This document shows, in pieces, positions 28,305-39,900 of a stretch of 64,000 nt of DNA. Origin of the DNA: Pempheris klunzingeri (lineage: Eukaryota > Chordata > Actinopteri > Acropomatiformes > Pempheridae); assembly GCF_042242105.1 (NCBI RefSeq), contig NC_092016.1:12972501-13036500 (forward strand), in the 5' to 3' direction. A program made the translations under genes and the position numbers. Under the pieces are notes generated by a model. It made no database searches and was not told the origin of the DNA. It worked only from the letters and a program-made list of their open reading frames with translations. Position 1 is the first letter of the stretch. Every line of letters starts with the position of its first letter.

Positions 28305-28974
28305 TATGACGACAAAGAACGAGAACTTTCAGTCATATCTCTTTTTCTCTCAATTATCTGCAAAAAGTCAAATAAACAGTAGCTTGATGTTTTATAACAA
28401 GTACAACATAATTAAGAAGGACTACAGTTTAAACTGCGCTTTAGACTTATATATTACTACAATATTATCAAATCTGATAAATATTCTGACATATTACCAC
28501 ACATGTAGTAGTGCATACAAATCAAGCAAGATAAAGAGAGAGGAGAGAAAACTGACAAATGGTAATCTACAAAAATCTGGCCCATAGATTGTGTTTCTTG
28601 TCATAACTTTGAACGCTGCTGAGAGCACTAATGTCCACTGAGTGACTGATTCACAGGTTCATTAGGTTTAGCTGAAGTTAATTTTGAGCTGAAATTATAA
28701 AACTTGTTTAATGTTGAATATTATAGACCTACTCCGCCACAACAGCAAAACCTAAGCAGCAATGAAATAAGTTCTTGGTACTGTATTATAGTATTACACT
28801 AGAGTATAGTATATAGTATTATAGTATCTGTTTTGATTTTGTTCACTCGCTGTCTTTCTGATTTTTTGTCTTTGTCTTTCGCAATACTGTCTTCTTCACA
28901 TTGTTTGTTATAGTTTTTACATAATATATAACCTTTAATATAGATATATAATATATATGATATATATTTGCATT

Positions 28975-29151
28975 TTTGTCTTTTAATGCATCTTCTCTCA
29001 AGCTTTAACTATTTCTACTAACTATTTGTGTTTCTATTATCTTTTACACGCAATTTAATGTCTCTGTGTCTTGTTTTTATTGTGTTTTATGCCCCTGTAA
29101 AGCACTTTGCCTTGTGTCTGAAAGGTGCTATATAAATATATGTGCCTTGCC
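28975..29151 (+). mobile_element. LINE 3' tail (L2/Maui-like)
   Basis: It ends with TGTAAAGCACTTTGCCTTGT, then GTGCTATATAAATA and a short TGCCTTGCC tail. These are hallmarks of the 3' ends of teleost L2-type non-LTR retrotransposons. Only the tail remains; no coding part is nearby. The left boundary is approximate. Confidence 0.65.
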
Positions 29152-30046
29152 TAATGGTGGATTATGGTGTATGTGATAGTAATCCATCAGGTCCTTCACG
29201 GTATGTCATCATTTTCATCATAGCTATCAGCTATTAATCACAAAATATATGAAGCTCTGGTGTGTGAATTAATGGACAATCAATATGCAAAAGAAAAGGA
29301 AAAGGGAAAGGATTTTTAAGTCATGCAGCTTATTGATTGCTCTGTGGATCCACATCTCCATATGATATTTCATCCAGTAGAGGGCTCTCTACAGTAGGGT
29401 GATAGTATTGGCTAGTTAATATCACAGTCACTTAAATGAAGCCAAAAACCTTTAAATAGTTTTGTTTCTATAACAAATCAGACTACTACACAACAATGAA
29501 AAAAAAAAAAGAAGAAATAAAATAGAAAAATAAATTGATAAGAATAATAATGATAATAATAATAACCTCTTCATCATGTATATAAGTTACAAAATGATGA
29601 TTAAATATATTAAACATTTTTCTTTATAAATTTCGACACTGCACTTTGGCTGAAGTTCAAACACAACATGATGGAATCACTGAGAAGAAAATCTCCCAAC
29701 AAAACTATAAAATACTACATGACAGTAATATAGGACAAGAATGAGTTTACCATAAACAACATGTGGTATGAGCCCATAGATTTTTTTTTTTTTAAAAAAG
29801 CCTTCCTAGGGAATGTGACACCGAAGGAAATAACAACAATAGCATCTAAACTCACACTTGATATCACACAGTAACTCACTATAATTGTACTGTGAGTTTA
29901 AAGGAAAATGTGCTTTCCCTTTAGGACACAGAGCTGGGCAGGCGGCGCATTGGGACAAAAGATGGAAAAAAAAAAAAAAAAAAACTCTCACAGCCAGTCC
30001 GAGGAGCAAAAAGGAAAAAAAAATAAGAGCAGGGGTCCGGGAGGAG

Positions 30047-30054
30047 ATTTGCAT
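30047..30054 (+). promoter_or_regulatory. Octamer ATTTGCAT in the presumed isl2 5' leader
   Basis: Perfect POU-factor octamer about 190 bp before the isl2 start codon. POU-homeodomain factors act with Islet proteins in sensory and motor neurons, so it is a plausible control site. A single match could be chance. Confidence 0.35.
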
Positions 30055-30241
30055 GGCACCCTCTCCCCGGACCCACAGAGGTCCAGGTTTGCAGACGTCA
30101 CTGGTCGAGGATCTTTGTTTTCTCTCCACCTCTCCTCCTCTGGTGGAGGAATACAAGTTTATCATCCAGCCTGAGACGGGACGGTCTCCTCTGCCGCTCC
30201 TCTCCTCCTTCTATCGGCTTCCACTGGGCTATTTTTCCTGT

Positions 30242-33200
30242 ATGGTGGATATCCTGCTCAATACTTCTTTCTTGGATGATATGGGGGATCATTCAAAAAG
30301 TAAGTAATTCCTCTTTTTAGTCCTATATTTCTATTCCTGGGGTTTCCTGTTAGTTCTTTTTATTTCTATGTATGCCCTCACATGCGCATATAGTCTCCTG
30401 AATTTGATGATTAATCGCTTGATTTATCTCTCAGTTTCCACGTTAATATAAAACTGCAGCCAAGCAACAGTGATGTTCTAACGAAAAATCAAAATCTTAT
30501 TCAAATATTATCCTTTTAGAAACTTATATTGCAGCTTTGGTGATCGTGCGTTTAAAGTGACCTACGCCGGGTTGCTTGGTGATATCAACAGCGCCTGTGG
30601 CCTCATAATAACTCAGTAATATTCTCGGAAAGAGCCGCATGTTTGTTGTGATACGCGCGCAACATTTTCCCTCCTTAAGGTGAAGGAGTGAAGGGGCTTT
30701 AACAGGGATGTCAAGGGGATTAAAAGAGCTCACACAGCGTTGCATTAATGCATCCACCCCCCCCACCTCACGCAGAGAAGTCGGGAATCGCAATGTGTGT
30801 GGGCTGTGGAAGTCAGATACACGACCAGTACATCCTGAGAGTCTCCCCGGACCTGGAGTGGCATGCAGCCTGCCTCAAGTGTGCAGAGTGCAGCCAGTAC
30901 CTGGACGAGACCTGCACTTGCTTCGTCCGAGACGGGAAGACTTACTGTAAAAGAGATTATGCAAGGTAGGAGTTCACCTGGCAGCGGGCAAGTTTTCAGC
31001 TTTGTTTTATCTTTCCAACATTTTTAGAGGCCATGCGCTGGGCTGCTGGAAAGAAAGTGATGTTTGTGCGTAAAAGGGGGCAACTGGGGTGAGAATAAAT
31101 ATTCCCATAATGATGCTGTCCAGTTCAGTAGCAAAGGTGCAGGGTGTGCAAATTAAAGTGTGCACCCTGAACTGCAGATCTGAATCAGATTTGTGTTGCA
31201 GTCGTTTTTTTTTTTTTTTTTATTCTCTTCCGTTGTTTGGGAATTACGCATCAGATTCGTTGTGTTTAACACCTTTTAGGGCCGCTGCATGTGACCAACA
31301 CGCCTCCGTCCTCCTTTTCCAGGTTATTTGGCATCAAATGTGCCAAGTGTAACATGGGCTTCTGCAGCAGCGACCTGGTCATGAGAGCTCGGGACAACGT
31401 GTATCACATGGAGTGTTTTCGGTGCTCGGTTTGCAGCCGACACCTCCTGCCGGGGGACGAGTTCTCTCTGCGGGACGACGAGCTGCTGTGTCGGGCGGAT
31501 CACGGCTTGTTGGTGGAGCGGGCCTCTGCAGGCAGCCCGCTCAGCCCGGGGAACATCCACAGCAGAGCGCTGCACATCTCAGGTACCGCTGCTTTATTAT
31601 GGACACATAAAATCTTTACTCTCTCACTGGGAAATTAGCTGGATAGGCCTAAAACCCTATTATTGTTATTATTATCATTATCATTAGTATGATTGTGATT
31701 ATTATTATTGCCTGATTATTTTTTCTCGCAAGTGTTGCTGTTTCTTTAGGCTAATTTGGAGCAAAGTCGACTGAACAATAATTATATTTTGTGCGCACAT
31801 GGGCTCACTCTGAAAATGCTTTTCTACGGAAGAGTGTCAATATAGTTTTATTCTGTAACACGTCTGCATATAAAGTAAAAGTAAACTATTTTTTACTATA
31901 GTAAAAGTTAAACCTCACGTGTGTGCCGTGACCTTACAGTAGTGTAATAATATTTGGTATTTTCATACCATAGTATTTTAATAAACTGCAGCCGATTATC
32001 ATTGGACATCTAAAGGCTATTCGTTGCTTTAATTATAATAATAATAATAATAATAATAATAATTTCTCATAGACGTAAAACAGTTGCTAATTTAACTTTC
32101 CCTCTTCCTCAGAACCAGTCTCGGTCCGGCATCCTCCTCACCACCGGAACCACGTCCACAAGCAGTCGGAGAAGACGACCAGGGTCCGGACGGTGCTGAA
32201 CGAGAAGCAGCTCCACACCCTGCGGACCTGCTACAACGCCAACCCGCGCCCGGACGCTCTGATGAAGGAGCAGCTGGTGGAGATGACCGGCCTGAGCCCC
32301 AGGGTGATCCGCGTCTGGTTTCAGAACAAGCGCTGCAAAGACAAGAAGAGGTCCATCCTGATGAAGCAGATTCAGCAGCAGCAACACAACGACAAAACCG
32401 TGAGTTCAACGCGTTTTTGTGGTATAACTAAGTCCAGTGTACATCCTGGGAAACACCTGCTTATTGGACATGTTTTTATTTATTTATTTATTTCTGCAGC
32501 AGCTTACTGTCACTCATGTCCTGAAAAACGTGCGATTAATTCCTTATGTGGTTTAGAAGTATATGGAAATCAGGGAACCAAACAATGATCATGTGTGGTA
32601 GTTATTGCCTCACATCTGATGGATAAGATTAAGAAAGAAATAGTCAGGGTAATTCACAACAGTGCCGGGGAATATAAACACAAAGATTAATATTTAAATG
32701 GTCTGATAACACAGCACAAAGACCGTTTAGACTGATAAATGTGAATAAAAAGATAAAATGATTTGTCACACAACGAATACAGTAAACGGTAATAACAAAC
32801 ATCTTTCTGATACCACTGACAGCTGCTCCTTAGTCTCCTCTTTTGAATTTTATTTCAAATACACACATGGTGTGTTTTCATAAATACTTTCATAAATTTG
32901 ATTATTAAACTCAATTCTTTTTAATGGATGATTAAAAGCAGACCAAATGAAACACACTTCATGCAACTATTGCAGCCTTTTATAGGCTTATATAAGATTA
33001 TTGTGATTTTTTTTTTTTTTACGGATTAGTGGTTAGTTGATGATAATAAAGTTTAATATTTTTTGCATGTTTTGTTTGTTGGACGTTGGTTATGTCACAT
33101 TGACAAAGATTTCTGGCTTGATCAGCAGGATCTTGACCTTCCCCTGACCCAGACTACATCACTGACCAATATCTAAATGCTTTTCATTGCTCGTGCAGAA

Positions 33201-33994
33201 TCTGCAGGGCCTGACGGGCACAGCTCTGGTGGCAGGAAGCCCCATCCGGCACGACAACACCGTGCAAGGGAATCCTGTGGAGGTGCAAACCTACCAGCCA
33301 CCGTGGAAAACCCTCAGCGACTTCGCCCTGCAGAGCGACCTGGACCAACCCGCCTTCCAGCAACTGGTGGGATTACAATCAGTTAAACACATATATTAAC
33401 ATATATCATGGGCTATTGATAATTATGAAGTTAATACAAAGAGGCTGCTACTCTTATTTTCTCAGAGAGAACAGAGAATAAGTCAGATACACTGATGGTC
33501 TAATCAAGACGTTAGTTTTGCAACAATTGCACCATCTAATGATCACAAAGTTATCTATCTAACCCTGATTCCAATCATTTTGATTCAAGTCCAAACAGGC
33601 TGATTCTTGTGCCAAAGCTTAGTGCATGCCCCCACGTGCAGTCAGTTGACGTGCTGGTGCAGTCTCGTGAGAGTTACGACACAACATGACATGTTTTGTT
33701 TTTTAAGGCCTAACACTTTGTAGGGGAGGAGATGATATAGAAATATTTCCCCATCCATCTGGAGCTCCCATACCCTTGAAATGACAGCGTTTGTTATGAG
33801 CACCAGAATAGCTGTTAAAAACATAAATCACCTGTTTTAAACTTCTTTTTTTTTTTTTTTTTTTTTTCTCCCTGTAGGTGTCTTTCTCTGAATCCGGCTC
33901 TCTGGGCAACTCCTCGGGCAGCGATGTGACCTCTCTGTCGTCGCAGTTACCGGACACACCGAACAGTATGGTGCCGAGTCCCGTGGACACGTGA
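30242..33994 (+). CDS. isl2: LIM-homeodomain transcription factor Islet-2 (complete, six exons)
   Basis: Nuclear transcription factor specifying motor, sensory and other neuronal subtypes; it works with LIM-domain cofactors such as Ldb/NLI and with Lhx3. Exons: 30242-30299, 30776-30965, 31323-31582, 32113-32399, 33199-33366, 33878-33994 (TGA). All are GT-AG, in phase, 1,080 nt, 359 residues, equal to human ISL2. Seen: N-terminus [20 protein letters not shown], diagnostic of Isl2 rather than Isl1; LIM1 from [14 protein letters not shown] (about 27-81); LIM2 from [13 protein letters not shown] (about 89-144) with all zinc Cys/His/Asp positions present; homeodomain about 190-249 including [12 protein letters not shown] and [15 protein letters not shown]; Ldb-interaction-type C-terminus [18 protein letters not shown] and [20 protein letters not shown]; tail [16 protein letters not shown]. 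Teleosts have isl2a and isl2b; synteny with etfa and scaper suggests isl2a, but this is not proven here. Confidence 0.98.
30300..33877 (+). other. isl2 introns
   Basis: Five introns: 30300-30775, 30966-31322, 31583-32112, 32400-33198, 33367-33877. Intron 1 has a homeodomain-type TGATTAATCG at about 30408. Intron 3 has an AAT microsatellite at about 32034-32063. The last intron ends in a T22 run (33846-33867) that forms the pyrimidine tract of the last exon. No other gene was seen. Confidence 0.85.
32034..32063. repeat. AAT trinucleotide microsatellite
   Basis: About ten AAT units in isl2 intron 3, about 50 bp before the homeodomain exon. Confidence 0.9.
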
Positions 33995-34194
33995 AAAGGC
34001 CTCCAGGTCACCCGGAGCCCCCTCAGCGCGCACCCGCGTCCTCTGCAGGGACGCGCAGACACCTCAGTGACATTCAATCAAAGAAAAAAAACAACAACGA
34101 ATAAAGGACCAGGATGGATTATGCTCGAGGATACATTCAGGTCCGGACTGGAGGATTGGCGATCTGAGTGTTCCCTGAAAAGGTTTAGGCATTT

Positions 34195-34315
34195 TAGCCC
34201 AGTGTCTTGCTCAAGGACACCTCGGCAGGACGCGACATTTCTTCAGGCCTTCTACCATGATGCCAATGCCTGAACAGGCCAAAACGTGGTGACTGTGCTA
34301 TGGGATTCAAACACG
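34195..34315 (+). mobile_element. Interspersed-repeat relic inside the isl2 3' UTR
   Basis: AGTGTCTTGCTCAAGGACAC followed by CTCGGCAGGACG and, further on, GGGATTCAAACACGTGA. This order matches a widespread fish repeat of the form 'TGTCTTGCCCAAGGACAC...GGGAATCGAACC'. The first part can form a GTGTC/GACAC stem. Family name not assigned; recognised from memory. Confidence 0.5.
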
Positions 34316-34525
34316 TGAGCCTGTATCGGACCTCTGATCTTTAACACTTACAGTATGTTTATCAGGAGAATACAAACTGTGTAGATGTGCATGATTTGTA
34401 AGTTTCAGTATCGACTCTTGTAAATGAATGAAACAGGTGAGATGCGCACTGTTCGCGCTTTCTCTTCAGAAAATAAGTTATTATTATTATTATTTATTAT
34501 GAGGACTGACATAGCCGATCTTATC

Positions 34526-34531
34526 AATAAA
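34526..34531 (+). terminator. Polyadenylation signal AATAAA for isl2
   Basis: Canonical signal 532 nt after the isl2 stop codon, inside TATCAATAAAACC. A nearer canonical AATAAA lies at 34100-34105. Confidence 0.65.
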
Positions 34532-35055
34532 ACCATAGTTCTAACTGATTATTGCATGCAAAATCAATTTATTCCGCAAACCTTCTGAGGGCTTTTAAAT
34601 ACAGTCGGCACAAATAAATCAGTTTTAAAGGTAAATGGAAAGCGCATCTGCTGCTTGTAATGCTTGTACACTGGAGGTTTAGAGCTGGAGGGGATCCCCT
34701 GGTTAGACAATTGAGCCTTTTAGGAGACAAAAAAAAACCTCATATAAATTAATACATAAATACAGCCTACACATTTGAATCAGAAATGGAATATTTAAGT
34801 GTTAGAAATGTCATGTTACCCAAATTTGTGGACGCTCTTCTCTGTCATAAAGATGCAAGCTTCAGTTGACAAAACCCCTGGGTAGTAGCCTTGAAAGCCT
34901 GCTTATATTTAGGCCTGCTCAGTTTCTGAGCCAAGTGGATCAGTGACTGATGGCTGACAAGATATTATTAACCATTTGGCCCGTGTGTCACAGGTCACTG
35001 AATCAGATACAATAGGCTGGAGGCCTGTTTAATTCGCCTCCTCGTGTGATCTACG

Positions 35056-35074
35056 TATATATATATATATATAT
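35056..35074. repeat. TA dinucleotide microsatellite
   Basis: About nine TA units followed by a T run, downstream of isl2. Confidence 0.9.
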
Positions 35075-35199
35075 TTTTTAAATGCTGGTCCCCAAATAGC
35101 CTGAGCCCAAATTCACAGCAAATTTTGCATAATGTTGTGCCCCAGTCAGCGATACAACGATAATATTGGGCCTTATTTAGACAGATGTCACAGTGCCAT

Positions 35200-35440
35200 A
35201 CCAACCTGAGGCCCATGGTTACAAGTCTAGACAGAGGACAGGCAGCGGCGGCCGCTTATCTGCATCTGGCATCACCTGCAAAGGATACACTGAATGGACC
35301 CAAAACAAAGCGCGCAGCCGCGCAGGGCTGAGGGGACTCCCAGCCTGCGGACGCATACTGGCTTGTCTTGAGTTTATTTTCTTTCCAGTAGGAATCCTGG
35401 ACGGCAAATAGCCGCTGGACAAAAGAGCACACGGGTCAAG
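35200..35440. promoter_or_regulatory. Candidate GC-rich regulatory block downstream of isl2
   Basis: Locally GC- and CpG-rich (includes GCGGCGGCCGCTTATC, a NotI site and GCGCGCAGCCGCGC) inside AT-rich flanks, about 0.7 kb beyond the isl2 polyadenylation signal. It has a GATA-type TTATCT site and a CACCTG E-box. It contains no recognisable exon. Regulatory function is inferred from composition and position only. Confidence 0.3.
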
Positions 35441-36269
35441 CCGCCACTGACACACTACACCTCAACAATTTGTTGGGGAGGATCGGCTGTTATCAGTGAG
35501 GGAAATTGAGTCTCATTGAAATTCAAAATCCCGTTAAGTCTTTAAGACATGCTGACTTAGCCAATCGTCACACTGCGTGCAAGAGTACAGCAGTAGCAAC
35601 TAAATATTTAAGATGATAATGTTAATTAGAAAAATACCAGACGGGACTACCTGCTTACTATTAATTTTAAAATAACCAAACACGGCACAGGGACTTTAAA
35701 CATTACTATCAACACTGCACGTTGACTCAAATTGGACAAATGGTCCAACAGTTTCACATTATGGAAATTGCAAGGAGCATTTTTTTTTCTTCACAAATTT
35801 CTTTAACCCGTTTCTAATAATGCAAGCTGACTGTCATATGTGCAGAAATAGGGGCAGCATTGAAGCTGTAGGGATGGATCTATTTACAATAACAAACTTT
35901 AGTATTATATTTACAATATAGACTTTGGATACACACCAATCAATAAACTCCCAATAATCAGTACAGGGCACAGGAAGACAGCTTCACATTGGTGGCGCCT
36001 AAAAAATATTTTATTTTTAACCTAAAAACCCTGGTTTCCTTGTGGGTTTCACTTCGTGAGGACCAGTCCCTAATTACTCATATTTCACGATTCAGTAATG
36101 GAGTTTGTTTTCTACAGACCACAAATCAGGACATCTTCATTCTCCAAGTTCATGAGCATCTGAAAATGAAGAAATAGGAGACACAGCACAAAGCCAGAAG
36201 TGTTGATGTTTGTCAAGTCATTACTTTAACTTTGTACAGTTTACACAGAATAAATCCAAAGAATAACAG

Positions 36270-36933
36270 TACATAACCATAAGTACTTTATTTCATGTGA
36301 TAAAGTTAAATAACCCAATAAATTATATTAATTTGAAAGTGTTACGTAACAGAGAGAACAAGAAAAGAAAAAGATGTAACTTGAAAAATATAACTCTTAA
36401 CATATTTGCAATCAAGGCAGGTCATGTAACATGAAACTGGCTTTATGTAGACTAGAGAAAACATTCTGGCCATTCACATTCAAAAATTATACAAATACAA
36501 TAAATTAACACAAACAGTATTGATGAAAATGTTTGGCAATTATAAATTACAGTATAAGTAAAAGTTTTAGGTTTAGAACGTCGCTGCTTTGAAAACAGAT
36601 GCATTTCTATCTACAACAGAGACAAAAAGAGAAACAAATGAACGTTTCAAAAATTAAATGGAATAGTTGTGCGTGTGTTCTTACTGTAATGGACAAACAA
36701 GACATTTTGTGCAAATTCCTCTTTAACGTCAAAGTGATTTCGAAGTAATCAAAACAGATGCACTGACATAGGATAAGGCGTCACGATCTGAACAACGTAT
36801 TTACTTGTGTGCAGACTTTAAGTCAGAAAAAAAAAAAAGGATATGAAAAAAATCCAAAAACAACTCCACATCTCAGTCTTTTGTGACGTGTTTATACTGT
36901 GCTTAACCATTCTGAGGAGAGTGTACAACTCCA
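36270..36933 (-). other. scaper 3' untranslated region
   Basis: AT-rich sequence between the scaper stop (36934-36936) and the AATAAA at 36287. No reading frame or repeat was recognised. The end is inferred from the signal. Confidence 0.55.
36287..36292 (-). terminator. Polyadenylation signal AATAAA for scaper
   Basis: Plus-strand TTTATT, read as AATAAA on the scaper strand, 642 nt after the scaper stop codon. Confidence 0.55.
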
Positions 36934-39900
36934 TCACTCTTCCTGCTTCTTGAGGAAAAACTGCAGCGCTGAGTCCCACTGGTCTCTTGGAAAGCGGTTA
37001 GACAACTCATAGAAATCCAGCGGCTGGGAAACTTTGCACAGACAGAGAAGAATAACTGTATTATACTCAATGTCCAACAGGAATCCTTAATCCTTGTAAA
37101 ACTGGCTAAAATCTGAATTTCACCTAAACAAGCCCACCGTATGCTTAGAGATATTCTTACGTCTCAATACGGAAATAAAATCTAAAATGTATTGGAAGTG
37201 ATAGGAGAATCTACATGTGAAAAATAGCCGTTTTAACCGTTAAAAATATGAAATCGATACAATCCATTAATTTTTTGTGATGCATTTTATGCATTTATCA
37301 GATAACTTACCTGATTGCTTTATTTTGTTGTCTGAATCCTTCTCATTTGCAGCACAGTCCTAGGGAAAGTAATAAGAAGCGTTACTGGCTACTGTAAGAG
37401 TGTACTGCAGGAGCTGGTAGTGTTGTGTTTACAATTTCCTTTGTCTAATCTGAGATCAATTAAACCCTCCAGCGAAAAACATAAAACATTAAGCAAAATT
37501 CGAAGCTGCTTCTACTAAATTTCATTCTAATTTACTCATCAAACTCACTGTTGTTAGTTACAACAGCTGGTGAACAACCATCCTGGATTGAACTGTTTCA
37601 CTCAGAGGAATGTCCTTGAGGTTAACTCAACACTGAGGGCGGCAGGGCGAGACGCCATGCATTATTGCTTTGTTTGAAAGAAATGACAATAGCTTGTCTC
37701 CCTGTGAATGGAAGTTAATCGGTGTCTAAACAGTGGTGGTTGCAGAGTGGTGAGGGGCGGGTTGTCGGAGCAAAGATGAAGGAAACAAGCTGTTTACTGG
37801 GAGTCGAACCAGTGGCAGGTAAATCCACTGTGAAGGAAGCCATTTGTCTTTGTAAAACCCTGCCTGTTACAGATTCACTGGGGCCCACACGAGCAACTGT
37901 TAATCAGCCCATGCAAAAAAGGTTTTTCATATAGATATAGATATTTCATTCAGAGGCATGAAATGCTCAAAGCCAAAGAGGATTATGAGTACGTTTTTTT
38001 TAATATGTATTTTTTTCAATATATTTTAGACATTTTCCACACTTGAGAGTCGCACCCCATTTTATGATGTGATTTTTTTTTTGTGGCTTAGATATTTTGA
38101 CACTGAATTGTTCATTTATGGTCCATCTGAGTGCAAGATAATGGTCTGTTTATGTGCACATAACTTACTTTATGTGTGACCGTGCTCGCACATTTACCTG
38201 AATGAAGGTAGCCAGCAGCACGCAGCTCATCTCCTGCTGCAGGATGACCTTGTTTTGTAAGTTGTTGTAGCAGGCCGAGATGAGGGAGGGGAAGAGCACT
38301 CTGATGAGGCGCGGGTGGCTGAAGTACTGGAAGGGCAGCTGACACAGTTTCTGCAGCACGCTGGGCTGGCGGCCAGACTGCACTATCACCTGGAACACAC
38401 AGGGAGCAGAGCCAGTCAGTCACTGAGCCAGTCAGGCGGCCAGTCAGTGGTTGTGCTGGTTGTAAATCACCACCCTGTGCCCCTCCCACATGTAAATCTG
38501 CCACTAAAACAACACACAAACAGCCATTAGGAGGAGACCTGTGGGGCACAGCCTCCCACCATGCAATTATGGGCTGTAAAACACTATGATGGGATGTTTT
38601 GTTCTTCCTTTGTACCAACGGCAATAGCAGAGGTGCTGTAACATAAGAGGGAAATGAGAAATGTGACCTGATGTCATTATCAGTGGTTAAAACTTCACTT
38701 TCAAGTTTTGTGTTAAGCTCTTTTAAGCAACACTAAAGCACAGAATCACTGCAGAAGTTTGTTACCGCCCTGTAGGAGTGAGGCACAGGTTAACAGGGCA
38801 TTCATAGTGCAAGGGGGGAATAAAAGGGTGGGGTGGCGGGTGAAAGGCAGGGTGAGCAAACCTCCAACGACAGTGTGGCCACCCCCACTTTAAGAAATGA
38901 GCAATAACATTAATGGTATTTTCACCCTGCCGACATCCTGCTCTCCATCACAGCACGTCAATCACACGCCATCACATCCGGGCCACCAGTATTACAACCA
39001 AATCACCCCCAGCCTCATTTGATTAGAAAGGGGACTGCTGCAAAGGCAGGGGTCCCAGCCTAATGCTCTGGTCATCTCCCCTGAGCCCAAGAAGACCATC
39101 AGTACCCCTCTGAGAGCCACAGGGTCAGCATGCTAAATCCTGGCTAAAAAAACTGCACTGCTTTATGGGTACAGAGTAAGGGACAGGGGGCTCAGTGCCA
39201 ATAGAAACCAGAAGGGCAAGACGAGGTCCCCAAGTCATGGTGACATAAATTCCCAAGATTTACAAGATTTTAAAAATACACTCACTAATACTCTTCCACC
39301 GGCTTCTCCTTTGATAATGCACTCCAACTTTGAGCAGCAGGATAAACAAAGCGATAATTCATCGCTTTTATCAGTTCAAGGTGAAGCTTCTCAGAGCTGC
39401 CCTCTACAGCAGCGTTCAAAGGGACACAAAACAGTGCCATTTCCTATCATTTGTTTAAAGCAGCCATATGGACAGATCAAACAACCTGAACTTTAATACA
39501 TCACAAATACTTAAAAACGTGAAGAGCACTGAATTTGTCAACCTGAAATGTAAGTGTTAATTTTTGAAGCTCAGCTTTCTTCTCTTGTGAGTGCTGTATT
39601 GAATTTAAGTGTAGTCTTGAATACATTACAAAGATGAAGACCGTGCTGTGAATATGTGTGCTTAACAGTGGAAGAGCAAAATCCCCACAGCTTCACTGAC
39701 TCAATAAATGTTTTTCACAAAGGAATGTGGGACTCCTAGGACAAATTCATCCACTGAAGGAGGGGGAAAAAACACAGGCAAGCTCTGGTTGTTTTCAAAA
39801 AGTAGAGCTGCTTATTTTCACTACATGTAGTTTTAACATTTTCATGCTACTTTCCACTAAACCCCACATCATCATATTCATCTTCTGTTGCAACACTGCC

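Larger units (their letters stand above)
28213..30241. other. Intergenic region between divergent etfa and isl2 start codons, including both 5' regions
   Basis: About 2 kb. The left end is the etfa promoter (28213-28310). The middle holds a LINE 3' tail at about 28975-29151 and AT-rich low-complexity DNA. The right end (about 29880-30241) is GC-richer and is probably the isl2 5' untranslated region and promoter, with an A19 run at 29966-29984 and an octamer at 30047. The isl2 start site cannot be placed. Confidence 0.7.
33995..34560 (+). other. isl2 3' untranslated region
   Basis: Runs from the TGA at 33992-33994 to just past AATAAA at 34526-34531. An earlier AATAAA at 34100-34105 offers a much shorter form. 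It contains a repeat relic at about 34195-34315 and short ATT repeats near 34482. Ends are inferred from the signals. Confidence 0.7.
34561..36260. other. Intergenic region between the 3' ends of isl2 and scaper
   Basis: About 1.7 kb. It contains a TA microsatellite at 35056-35074 and a GC-rich block at about 35200-35440. The rest is AT-rich with no recognised repeat or gene. Confidence 0.75.

Noticed and set aside
38112..38624. 170-codon minus-strand open frame
   Set aside because: A different frame over the scaper exon 38389-38198; only the 64-codon exon frame matches SCAPER and has splice sites.
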